In this document: positions 6,651 to 13,707 of the stretch, piece by piece
Layout of the letters: each line of letters begins with the position of its first letter
Numbering within the stretch: the stretch's first letter is position 1
Source: an uncultured Methylococcaceae bacterium
GTDB taxonomy: Bacteria > Pseudomonadota > Gammaproteobacteria > Methylococcales > Methylococcaceae
Assembly (NCBI GenBank): GCA_903859815.1
Contig: CAIOOA010000250.1
Coordinates: 1 to 32,653 of the forward strand
DNA: 32,653 nucleotides
Reading direction: 5' to 3'
Position numbers and translations under genes: made by a program
The notes under the pieces: model-generated
Databases searched by the model: none
The model's input: the letters and a program-made list of their open reading frames with translations, nothing else
What the model was told of the DNA's origin: nothing

Positions 6651-7619
6651 CTATTTCGGTATGGTAAACCGATAAGGTACGATCACCCACGAATCAACCG
6701 GTTTGTCGCCTCTGCGGGCTGGGGTGGCATGGGCATCTTTGACCATTACCATCGCCGCTTCATCTAAAATGCCATGGCCTGAGCTGCCGGTCATGATAAC
6801 TTCCCCGATTTCGCCTTCGCTACTGATGTGGACTTTCAGGGTCACCGTGCCTTGCCATCCCCTTTCTTTGGCCAGACGGGGATACCTTCTTTTAAAACCG
6901 CTCATCCCGGCGGGATGGTAACTTGTTCCATCTTCCGTGGCACGAGGGGCCGGCGGGGCTTCATGACGTGTCTCATGACGCGAATCTCCGGGTGCATCCC
7001 GAACCGGCTCTGGCGAAGGTGATTCGGACTGAAATGCCTTGCGCTTGATGCCTGCATCATTAGCGGCTTGTTCCATCTGCTGTTGCAATCCTTCTTCAAT
7101 CTGCTGGTGCAATGCATTTTGCTGCTGTTCGGCGGCTTGTAGGTCTTGTTGGAATTGTCGGGCGGTTGGCGTATCGTTGAACCGCGCCAATAACCAACCC
7201 GCCACAAGGCCAAGCAAGGCCAGCACAAGCAAGGACATCGCCAAGCGGGACACCCTCTTCCCTAAGCGGGCGGTAAACAACGGCGGCAATCTAGGCAGCT
7301 TGAATGGAACCGGCGGGGCCAACGGCGGCGGCGGTTTTTGGTTCAAGGCCAAAGACAACGCACGGACGGTTTCCTCCGCCGCGTCGGGAGACAGGGCGAA
7401 TTCGTTGGCAAGGATGTTATAGGCTTGCCATTGGATGGCTTCGTCGCCGCTACGCAGCAAACGCTCGACCACGCCGGCACGATAGGCGGCTTTCATTAGG
7501 AACCGCTCCCGCTCCGGCCATTTCCCGGTTTCCATCAATGCAAACAAAGCCCTCTGGTCGCGCAGCAGCTTGGGTCCGTGTTGTTTCAGCAGTCCGCTGA
7601 GGCGGGTGGCTAGGCTCAT
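6651..7619 (-). CDS. Membrane protein with helical adaptor domain and TonB C-terminal domain (322 aa)
   Basis: Residues 1-93 are a helical domain shared with the FGE-fold protein. A proline linker (PPPPLAPPVP, 97-106) leads to a membrane segment at about 125-146 preceded by Lys/Arg, so the N-terminus is probably cytoplasmic. Then come a Gln-rich coiled coil at 155-190, a charged, proline- and histidine-containing stretch at 197-230, and a TonB C-terminal domain at about 245-322 (YPRLAKERGWQGTVTLKV, GEIGEVIMTGSSGHGILDEAA, IVPYRF). Classic TonB has only a short cytoplasmic tail and a membrane helix with a key histidine for ExbB/ExbD. Here the tail is a full domain, the helix has no histidine, and no exbB/exbD lies in the window. 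An energy-transducing role is thus doubtful; signalling or envelope sensing is more likely. It starts 61 bp after the kinase stop, probably in the same transcript. Confidence 0.85.
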   Translation of the reverse strand: MSLATRLSGLLKQHGPKLLRDQRALFALMETGKWPERERFLMKAAYRAGVVERLLRSGDEAIQWQAYNILANEFALSPDAAEETVRALSLALNQKPPPPLAPPVPFKLPRLPPLFTARLGKRVSRLAMSLLVLALLGLVAGWLLARFNDTPTARQFQQDLQAAEQQQNALHQQIEEGLQQQMEQAANDAGIKRKAFQSESPSPEPVRDAPGDSRHETRHEAPPAPRATEDGTSYHPAGMSGFKRRYPRLAKERGWQGTVTLKVHISSEGEIGEVIMTGSSGHGILDEAAMVMVKDAHATPARRGDKPVDSWVIVPYRFTIPK

Positions 7620-7680
7620 GGGGATATTGTATGAAAATAAGGCAAGGTTTTGTTGTTACCGTTTGTGCGCGTTCCATCAT

Positions 7681-9012
7681 TCAGGCTAATCTGACTTTGA
7701 CAATTCTAGGCCCGATATGCAATTCCACGCCTTCCATCAAGGCGCGGGCTTTGCCGGGTTCGAGCTCAAGCAAACTGCCATCCGGGGCGCGATAGCCCCA
7801 AGTGTGGGCGGATTGGTTACGCAGAATCACATGGCCCGGCTGGTTGGGGTGCGGTTCCACGGTGGCCTCGACTTCGGTAGAGGCGGCATTGAACCGCGCC
7901 ACATCCAGATGATGACGGCGTAGGTTCGCGCCGGGATAGGCCAGTTGAACGCTATTGCCGTGGTGGGTGTGGTTCACCTCCAAGCATAACCCCAAGGCCA
8001 CGGATTTCTCGCACTTCCAACAGTTCAAGGGCTTGGACAAACCGTCCCACACATTCACCGCACCACAGCCACATTGTGGCGAGTTGGCTTCCATTTCCAA
8101 AAACACTCTGCGCCAGTCATTCAGGCGTTTGCGCTTGGATGGAACATGTACCGCATCGACAAAGGTTTCGGTGAATAGGGCTTGCAGTTTCGGCTGGCAT
8201 ATCCGTTGCCAACGAGTCACATGCAACTCTAATTCTGGTACGCCACGGGCGGTATTGGCCTGATTGGTATGGTGAAACACAAACAAGGGTTCGCTGGCAA
8301 AGTGTTTTTTCTTGGCGGGGATGTCCCATGAATAGAGTTTCATGGTTTCCTTGCCTTCCATCGGATGCTCCCACATCCACAAGTAATACAGTAGCACCGC
8401 CACCGAATACAAGTCGGTTTCGGCATTGGGCATGGACTTACCTAGAGATACTTCTGGGGCCATGAATTCCCAAACTCCCCGGATTTGGACGTTTGAATTG
8501 TTGACCACGACATTGTCGTTGTCGCAGATGACAATCTCACCTTGAACCGGGTCCAACATGATATTGCCTTGGTTGATGTCACAGTAAGCCAAGCCCGACG
8601 CATGGATGATTTCCAACGCGGCAGCCAGCCGATGGCCGATGCGGCAAAGGATGGGGAGCTTTGGCTGCTTGGTGCGACCGCTGCAAATTTGGTTGAAGGT
8701 ATAGAATTTGCCGGTATCTATCAAGGGCATTAAATAACCGAAGCCCACGGAGTTGGCAAATGACAGACATTCGATAGGCCAGATGAAATGAATGCCGGGG
8801 TCGTCTATGTGCGGGGCACCCCGATGCACCAACTCCTCAATCTGGCGCTGTTGTTGGTCCCGCCTGTCGGAGGGTTTGCACCATTTGGCCGCATAATAGT
8901 TGCCGGTGGCGGTGTCTTTGACGAGATAAACCGTGCCTTCCCCGCCGCTGCCTAACTCTTTTTCAATTTCGTAGCGTTTGCCGGAATCCCGGCCTGTGAA
9001 ATACTCAGTCAT
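7681..9012 (-). CDS. Ser/Thr protein kinase with zinc ribbon and FHA-like tail (TerY-P triad kinase), 443 aa
   Basis: Kinase domain at about residues 12-300: glycine loop GSGGEGTVY (21-29), ATP lysine K43 in YAAKWC, catalytic loop YCDINQGN (143-150, with D145 and N150), metal-binding D164 in the sequence DND instead of DFG, and APE at 185-187. All key catalytic residues are kept although the HRD arginine is replaced. A four-cysteine zinc ribbon follows (C314, C316, C331, C334). Residues 375-443 look like a small beta sandwich resembling an FHA domain (VILRNQSAHTWGY, LELEPGKARALMEGVEL, IGPRIVKVRL) but lack its usual phosphothreonine-binding residues. The ATG at 9012 has AGGA 7-8 bases upstream and overlaps the end of the phosphatase gene by 8 bp; a longer frame to 9126 lies inside that gene. 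vWA, PP2C and zinc-ribbon kinase in a row match the TerY-P triad described for tellurite-resistance-like stress systems. Confidence 0.9.
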   Translation of the reverse strand: MTEYFTGRDSGKRYEIEKELGSGGEGTVYLVKDTATGNYYAAKWCKPSDRRDQQQRQIEELVHRGAPHIDDPGIHFIWPIECLSFANSVGFGYLMPLIDTGKFYTFNQICSGRTKQPKLPILCRIGHRLAAALEIIHASGLAYCDINQGNIMLDPVQGEIVICDNDNVVVNNSNVQIRGVWEFMAPEVSLGKSMPNAETDLYSVAVLLYYLWMWEHPMEGKETMKLYSWDIPAKKKHFASEPLFVFHHTNQANTARGVPELELHVTRWQRICQPKLQALFTETFVDAVHVPSKRKRLNDWRRVFLEMEANSPQCGCGAVNVWDGLSKPLNCWKCEKSVALGLCLEVNHTHHGNSVQLAYPGANLRRHHLDVARFNAASTEVEATVEPHPNQPGHVILRNQSAHTWGYRAPDGSLLELEPGKARALMEGVELHIGPRIVKVRLA

Positions 9013-9940
9013 GGGGTTTTCCTGTTTCAGAATCTGCGTTTTGCTGGATGTCGGCGGACGGTTCCGGGCTTGATGCTGGACGCGGTGAAGAGGGCGGGAA
9101 ATAAAACACCGTGGCGATGTCGTCACCCACCCCCTGCTCGGTCAAGCGGGACAGGAAATCTTCCAGTTTGTCCTCCAGCCAGCCCAAACCTTTGTTTTCG
9201 GTGTCGCGCTGCAAAGCTATCAAAGTCTGCAATGGATTCGCCAACGAATCGGCAAACCCATCGGTGGCGGCTACAATCATATGGGTCTTTGCCAAAGGCA
9301 GCATCTTGTATTTCCATTTATAGATCGCATCAGCGGAAGCCAGGCTGTCGGTGGCCAGACCTAAACCTTCGGATTTTTCGCCAGTCAACAAATCCAATGC
9401 TTTGGTTGCCCCGGCTTCTTCGCGCACAAGGAAGACTGTGCTGTCACCGATGGAACCGGCAAACACCTGCTCGTGAAATATCAAGGCCAAGGCGACGGTG
9501 GTTCCGTAAGCTTTGAACAAGTCATTGCCTTGGCCAGCCAGTTCCAACGGATAAGCGGCCAGATGTTCGGTGACATTACGCTCCCAACTTTGGTACAACT
9601 GCCGGATAAATCGCTGACTGAATTCATTGCGCGCATTGATCAGCCAATCGTCAGCTTGGTTTTCCAAGCAATTTACCGCGAACAGCACCCAACGTGCGAC
9701 GGCTTCGGCGGCGGCACGGACGGCAAAATGAGCGCCTAATTCGCTACGGGTATACCTCGCCGCGCCATGCCCATCCGCAACAGCGAGTAGTACATAAGGA
9801 TGGCCTTTAAAATACCGAACGCTTGCCAAGCTGGCATCTTGGCAAGGCAGGTTTTTATCCACATGATTTGCGCCCCGGACGCAGCCAGTCAGTAATGTGC
9901 CGCTTTTTCCCCCTGCAATTTGTGTCCAGTCACCCGCCAT
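9005..9940 (-). CDS. PP2C-family Ser/Thr protein phosphatase (311 aa)
   Basis: A cytoplasmic metal-dependent phosphatase, presumably opposing the adjacent kinase. The PP2C motifs appear in order: NLPCQDAS (about 30-37), LAVADGHGAARYTRSE with the metal aspartate and the DGHG signature (52-67), AYGTTVALAL, FAGSIGDSTVFLV, AATDGFAD and, near the end, GVGDDIATVF. The C-terminal roughly 30 residues are Pro/Ser-rich and look disordered. No membrane segment is seen. The ATG at 9940 has GAGGA 7 bases upstream, overlapping the stop of the vWA gene, and the coding end overlaps the kinase start. The three genes are therefore likely translated in a coupled fashion at similar levels. Confidence 0.92.
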   Translation of the reverse strand: MAGDWTQIAGGKSGTLLTGCVRGANHVDKNLPCQDASLASVRYFKGHPYVLLAVADGHGAARYTRSELGAHFAVRAAAEAVARWVLFAVNCLENQADDWLINARNEFSQRFIRQLYQSWERNVTEHLAAYPLELAGQGNDLFKAYGTTVALALIFHEQVFAGSIGDSTVFLVREEAGATKALDLLTGEKSEGLGLATDSLASADAIYKWKYKMLPLAKTHMIVAATDGFADSLANPLQTLIALQRDTENKGLGWLEDKLEDFLSRLTEQGVGDDIATVFYFPPSSPRPASSPEPSADIQQNADSETGKPHD

Positions 9941-9949
9941 GGTAGTTCC

Positions 9950-10726
9950 TCAAAACACATCGTTGGGGTCTAAACCACCCAAATTGCCGGACCCCGGTCC
10001 AGTGACGGATTGCACGGATTTTGCGTCGATTTGCACCGGCACGGGGTTATTGTCTTGCAAATTGGATTTTGAGGAAGCCGAGGCCGAGGCGGCTTGGGTG
10101 CTGACCACTTTGATATGTTCCATCAAGCGACCCACATCGGGGGCCGGTAGGGTTTCCAAATGCGCTTCTTTACGCAGATAGGGCGAGATGAATTGATCCA
10201 ATTGATCTTTGTTGTAACTCCCGTCCGGGCCTATGCCGATGGCAATGCGCACCGCCTTGATTCCCCAAGGCAGTTTGTCCAATGCATTAATGGCTTGATT
10301 GTAGCGCTTCTCAGGGTCGGTACAATAACCGTCTGACAGCAGTATGACCACGGGTGGTACATTGCGACGGCCTATTTTATCCAAGGCCAATTCATCAACT
10401 AGCAATTCAATCGCTTGGGCAGTGGAGGTGCTGCCGCCCCGCGCATCCATGTCCTTCCAGTGGAATTGCTTGATGGGCACGGGCGCTGGGCCGACATGCC
10501 AACCCGCTTTGTCGCCGAATTTAATCGCCCGCATTAGAATATTGACACGTTCTCCGTCTTCAATTTTGCGTATGTCCGGCAACACGCTTTTGATGGCATG
10601 ATTGACCGCTTGGATTTTCTGACCGGACATCGACGCGGATTCGTCCACGACCCAGATAAAATGCAGGGTGCGTCGGACGGTTTCGCCTACGATGCCGTCG
10701 TCATTGATTTGGATATTGGCTGACAC
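9950..10726 (-). CDS. TerY-like von Willebrand factor A domain protein (258 aa)
   Basis: A single vWA domain with the complete metal-ion-dependent adhesion site: D28-E-S30-A-S32 (DxSxS), the threonine in GGSTSTAQA, and the aspartate in ILLSDGYCTD. Such TerY-type proteins are cytoplasmic and are thought to scaffold metal-dependent complexes with their partner kinase and phosphatase. The C-terminal 50 residues (ASASASSKSNLQ onward) are low complexity and may be a target for the kinase. The start is GTG at 10726, with AGGAG 6 bases upstream. It is the first gene of the minus-strand island; the phosphatase start follows its stop by 9 bp. Assignment to the vWA family is firm; the TerY-like label rests on its length and neighbours. 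Confidence 0.9.
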   Translation of the reverse strand: MSANIQINDDGIVGETVRRTLHFIWVVDESASMSGQKIQAVNHAIKSVLPDIRKIEDGERVNILMRAIKFGDKAGWHVGPAPVPIKQFHWKDMDARGGSTSTAQAIELLVDELALDKIGRRNVPPVVILLSDGYCTDPEKRYNQAINALDKLPWGIKAVRIAIGIGPDGSYNKDQLDQFISPYLRKEAHLETLPAPDVGRLMEHIKVVSTQAASASASSKSNLQDNNPVPVQIDAKSVQSVTGPGSGNLGGLDPNDVF

Positions 10727-10782
10727 GGGGAACTCCTGTTGTTGATGTTGACCTAAATCACAAAGGTTCTTACGAAAAGCTT

Positions 10783-10810
10783 ATCGTATCAAATTATTCG
10801 CGGATGGTAA
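10783..10810 (-). promoter_or_regulatory. Candidate promoter for the vWA-PP2C-kinase operon
   Basis: TTACCA (10805-10810) and TACGAT (10783-10788) on the minus strand with a 16-bp spacer; the leader would be about 50 nt. This is a weak match, chosen mainly because the operon must start in this 233-bp gap. Confidence 0.3.
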
Positions 10811-10860
10811 GTATGGAAAAGACAATCTCTAGGCTCCAGCCGACATTAATAAAGTTTCTT

Positions 10861-10933
10861 GGTGGGTTACGCTGCGCATCAGAACCAAAACAAACTGAAA
10901 GTTTGGTAGGATTGCGCATCTAACCCAACCCAC
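10861..10933. repeat. REP-like inverted repeat between the divergent vWA and dciA genes
   Basis: GGTGGGTTA (10861-10869) pairs with TAACCC (10921-10926), and each arm carries the small palindrome TGCGCA (10873-10878 and 10913-10918). It is a third repeat type, of the GTGGGTTACGCTGCGC style common in proteobacterial intergenic DNA. It lies just before the dciA start and may carry its leader. Confidence 0.6.
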
Positions 10934-10959
10934 TATTCGATTTAAACCTGCCAAAGACT

Positions 10960-11409
10960 ATGCCCAAACACCCCGACACCCCACAGGCATTTCTGCAAAA
11001 CGAAGTGTACATGACTATCTACAAGCGCATCGAATTTCATGCGGCTTTGCTTAAAACCATCAAGGCGGGGTTGCCGGAGATGTTGGCAAACCAATGCAGC
11101 CATTGCGTGGTGAAGGAGGGAGGGGTCGTGGTCATTTTCACCGAGTCACAATCGGTTGCCTCGCAACTTCGGTTTTATGCGCCAGCGATATTGATGAAGC
11201 TCAATGCGGACCCGCAACACTCTTTCCGCAAGGTGTTCGTTAAGTTGCTGGACCCGCCGGAGCCGGCAGTGGAAATCAAACCGATGAACCCGGTTTCATA
11301 CCGAACCGTGGAGATGGTCAGGGCCAGCATTCATTCCGAGCCTGAGGATCAATTGACGATGGCTTTGACTAGGCTGAGTGACACCATGGAACGGTACGCC
11401 AAGGATTGA
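10960..11409 (+). CDS. dciA: DciA-like (DUF721) protein, probable replicative helicase loader factor (149 aa)
   Basis: DciA binds the replicative helicase DnaB and helps load it in bacteria that lack DnaC or DnaI. Residues 25-90 show the family's KH-like pattern: a helical start (LLKTIKAGLPEML), then CSHCVVKEGGVVVIFTES, SVASQLRFYAPAILMKL and a strand near RKVFVKLL. The remaining roughly 55 residues are variable, as in relatives. It is convergent with lpxC, 49 bp apart, the position where many gammaproteobacteria have this gene. In those genomes secA often follows, but here the TerY-P island does. The ATG at 10960 has no clear ribosome site; an ATG at 11011 would remove 17 residues. I kept the longer form because the family has residues before the first helix. 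Confidence 0.72.
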   Translation: MPKHPDTPQAFLQNEVYMTIYKRIEFHAALLKTIKAGLPEMLANQCSHCVVKEGGVVVIFTESQSVASQLRFYAPAILMKLNADPQHSFRKVFVKLLDPPEPAVEIKPMNPVSYRTVEMVRASIHSEPEDQLTMALTRLSDTMERYAKD

Positions 11410-11458
11410 TCCTAGGCGTCGTTCCGTTTGTGTCAGTGAGTGTAACAGGGAGGGGAGC

Positions 11459-12373
11459 TTAGCGGAGCGCTTGGATGGTGCGCATGTAGGTAATGGGCAG
11501 ACTCTCGTCTTCGTTGTAGGTGACGGCTTCCCATGCATCCTTTTGTTTCAGCAATTCCCGCAACAATAGATTGTTGAGCCCATGCCCGGATTTGAAGCCG
11601 ACGAAGGAGCCGATCAGGCTGTGTCCGAGTAGGTAGAGGTCGCCAATCGCATCCAGTATTTTGTGTTTGACGAATTCGTCGGCATAACGCAAGCCGTCTT
11701 CGTTCAAAATACGGTAATTGTCCACTACAATGGCATTGTCCATGCTGCCGCCCAAGGCCAGCTTGCGCTTGCGCAGGGCTTCGATGTCTCGCATGAAGCC
11801 AAACGTCCTAGCCCGGCTGACTTCCTTGACGAAGGAGGTGGAGGAAAAGTCTACGCTGGCTGTTTGGTTGTCGGCGTTGAAAACTGGATGGTCAAAGTCG
11901 ATAGTGAAGGTGACTTTGAAACCATCGTAGGGTTCAAATTTCGCCCATTTGTCGCCGTCTTCAACGATAACTTCCTTTTTGATGCGAATGAATTTCTTCG
12001 GTGCGTCCTGCTCTAGGATGCCCGCCGATTGAACCAAGAACACAAAGGGACCGGCGCTGCCATCCATGATGGGAACCTCCGAAGCGCTCACATCAATATA
12101 AGCGTTGTCGATGCCCAAACCTGCAAACGCGGAGAGTAAATGTTCCACGGTGGAGATTTTGACTTTGCCTTGAACCAGTGTGGTCGATAGCATGGTATCC
12201 CCCACATTCTCAGGTTTGGCTTCGATCACAACCGGTTCGGCTAGGTCGACTCGCCTGAATTTGATGCCGCTGTTTGGCGCGGCTGGTCGCAAAGTCAAAT
12301 AAACTTTCTGGCCGGTATGCAGTCCCACACCGGTTGCCCGTATAACGTTTTTCAGTGTTCTTTGCCTTATCAT
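11459..12373 (-). CDS. lpxC: UDP-3-O-acyl-N-acetylglucosamine deacetylase LpxC (304 aa)
   Basis: A cytoplasmic zinc enzyme that makes the first committed step of lipid A synthesis, removing the N-acetyl group from UDP-3-O-acyl-GlcNAc. The start [19 protein letters not shown] is typical. Zinc ligand H78 is in STVEHLLSA, and the second site is [15 protein letters not shown], giving the other histidine and the aspartate. [12 protein letters not shown] is the conserved substrate loop. The length matches the roughly 305-residue family. The ATG at 12373 has AGGG/GGTG about 8 bases upstream. It lies 137 bp after ftsZ, the usual end of the dcw cluster, and may have its own promoter. Confidence 0.98.
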   Translation of the reverse strand: MIRQRTLKNVIRATGVGLHTGQKVYLTLRPAAPNSGIKFRRVDLAEPVVIEAKPENVGDTMLSTTLVQGKVKISTVEHLLSAFAGLGIDNAYIDVSASEVPIMDGSAGPFVFLVQSAGILEQDAPKKFIRIKKEVIVEDGDKWAKFEPYDGFKVTFTIDFDHPVFNADNQTASVDFSSTSFVKEVSRARTFGFMRDIEALRKRKLALGGSMDNAIVVDNYRILNEDGLRYADEFVKHKILDAIGDLYLLGHSLIGSFVGFKSGHGLNNLLLRELLKQKDAWEAVTYNEDESLPITYMRTIQALR

Positions 12374-12432
12374 CGGTTCACCCTAAACTGTAGTTTTCAT
12401 CCGCCCTAAACGTCAAGGCGCATTGCTGATTA

Positions 12433-12460
12433 AGATAACCAGTCCTGCGTGTTGTTGCAA
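12433..12460 (-). promoter_or_regulatory. Candidate promoter for lpxC
   Basis: TTGCAA (12455-12460) and TTATCT (12433-12438) on the minus strand with a 16-bp spacer give a leader of about 50 nt before the ATG at 12373. A second possible pair, TTGACG and TACAGT, lies too close to the start codon. The 137-bp gap has no T-rich terminator, so read-through from ftsZ is also possible. Confidence 0.35.
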
Positions 12461-12510
12461 TGCTACAAATTGTCGCACACATCACACAGGTGGTTTGTTT
12501 CTCTGCTACG

Positions 12511-13656
12511 TTAATCCGCCTGTCGCCTCAAGAAAGCGGGAATGTCCAAGTATTCCAAATCCATTTCTTTTTTCTGCTCGTTCCTGTTATCGTGCTTGGG
12601 TTTGTTGCGGATGCTCGTTGGTTTGTCGAGCGCCCCATAATCGATTTCTCCATTATGGGTTTTCACCAAGCGAATGGGAGCCTCGTTCAGTTGGCGTTGG
12701 CTGGCAAGCCCGGTCGCAACCACGGTGACGCGCAATTCGTCGTTGAGTTCGGAGTCTACGGACACGCCTGCCACGACAATCGCGTCGTCTGCCGCGAACT
12801 CATGGACTACGTTGCCGACTTCGTTGAATTCGCTGAGGGTCAGGTCCGAACCGCCAGCGATGTTGATGAGAATGCCTCTGGCACCTTGCAAGTTGATGTC
12901 ATCCAACAGCGGACTCGCAATGGCCCTTTCCGCCGCTTCACGCGCCCGGTTTTCACCGACGGCAACCCCCGTGCCCATCATCGCCATGCCCATTTCGGAC
13001 ATTACCGTGCGCACGTCGGCGAAGTCCACGTTGATGATGCCGGGATGGGTGATTAAGTCAGCGATGCCTTGAACCGCGCCTAACAGTACATTATTGGCAG
13101 CGGCAAACGCTTCGATCAGGCTGACGTTTTTGCCTAGCACCGGTAACAGCTTTTCGTTCGGGATGGTGATCAAGGAATCGACAAATTGGCTCAATTCCTC
13201 TATGCCCTTTTCGGCGATAGCCCGGCGCTTTTTGCCTTCGAAATGGAAAGGCTTGGTGACGACCGCGACGGTCAAGATGCCGGCTTCTTTGGCTATTTCG
13301 GCAATGACCGGGGCCGCGCCAGTGCCTGTCCCGCCGCCCATGCCAGATGTAATAAAGACCATGTCTGCGCCATCCAGCACTTCAAGGATGCGTTCACGGT
13401 CATCCAAGGCGGCCTGACGTCCGATTTCCGGGTTGGCTCCCGCTCCAAGCCCTTTGGTCAATGCATTGCCAAGTTGTATGACAGACCGAGCATTGACATT
13501 TTTTAGCGCTTGCGCATCGGTATTGGCGCAGATGAAGTCCACGCCTTCGATATGACTATTAACCATGTGATTGACGGCATTGCCTCCGCCGCCACCAACT
13601 CCAACGACCTTAATAACAGCCTTCTGACTGTAGGAATCCGCTATTTCAAATTTCAT
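12511..13656 (-). CDS. ftsZ: Cell division protein FtsZ (381 aa)
   Basis: A tubulin-like GTPase that polymerises into the division ring at midcell. Visible are the N-terminal VVGVGGGGGNAVNHM, the tubulin signature GGGTGTGAAP at residues 107-116, the T7 loop INVDFADVRTVM and the C-terminal peptide LDIPAFLRRQAD that binds FtsA and ZipA. The linker before it is short and Lys/Asn-rich (KPKHDNRNEQKK). I chose the ATG at 13656 because residues from there match the family start (AVIKVVGVGG), with GGTGGA upstream; a frame open to 13704 adds 16 unlike residues. It follows ftsA by 51 bp. Confidence 0.99.
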   Translation of the reverse strand: MKFEIADSYSQKAVIKVVGVGGGGGNAVNHMVNSHIEGVDFICANTDAQALKNVNARSVIQLGNALTKGLGAGANPEIGRQAALDDRERILEVLDGADMVFITSGMGGGTGTGAAPVIAEIAKEAGILTVAVVTKPFHFEGKKRRAIAEKGIEELSQFVDSLITIPNEKLLPVLGKNVSLIEAFAAANNVLLGAVQGIADLITHPGIINVDFADVRTVMSEMGMAMMGTGVAVGENRAREAAERAIASPLLDDINLQGARGILINIAGGSDLTLSEFNEVGNVVHEFAADDAIVVAGVSVDSELNDELRVTVVATGLASQRQLNEAPIRLVKTHNGEIDYGALDKPTSIRNKPKHDNRNEQKKEMDLEYLDIPAFLRRQAD

Positions 13657-13707
13657 ACTATCCACCCCATGTCTTCCTGAGACTTGAATTACCAAAAATG
13701 ACAAAAC

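Noticed and set aside
9012-9126. 38-residue N-terminal extension of the kinase
   Set aside because: It lies inside the PP2C gene, is Arg/Pro/Gln-rich without conservation, and the ATG at 9012 has a proper ribosome site.
13186-13506. Plus-strand ORFs within ftsZ, ftsA, mur genes and others
   Set aside because: They are antisense shadows of clearly identified genes with no ribosome sites or recognisable domains.
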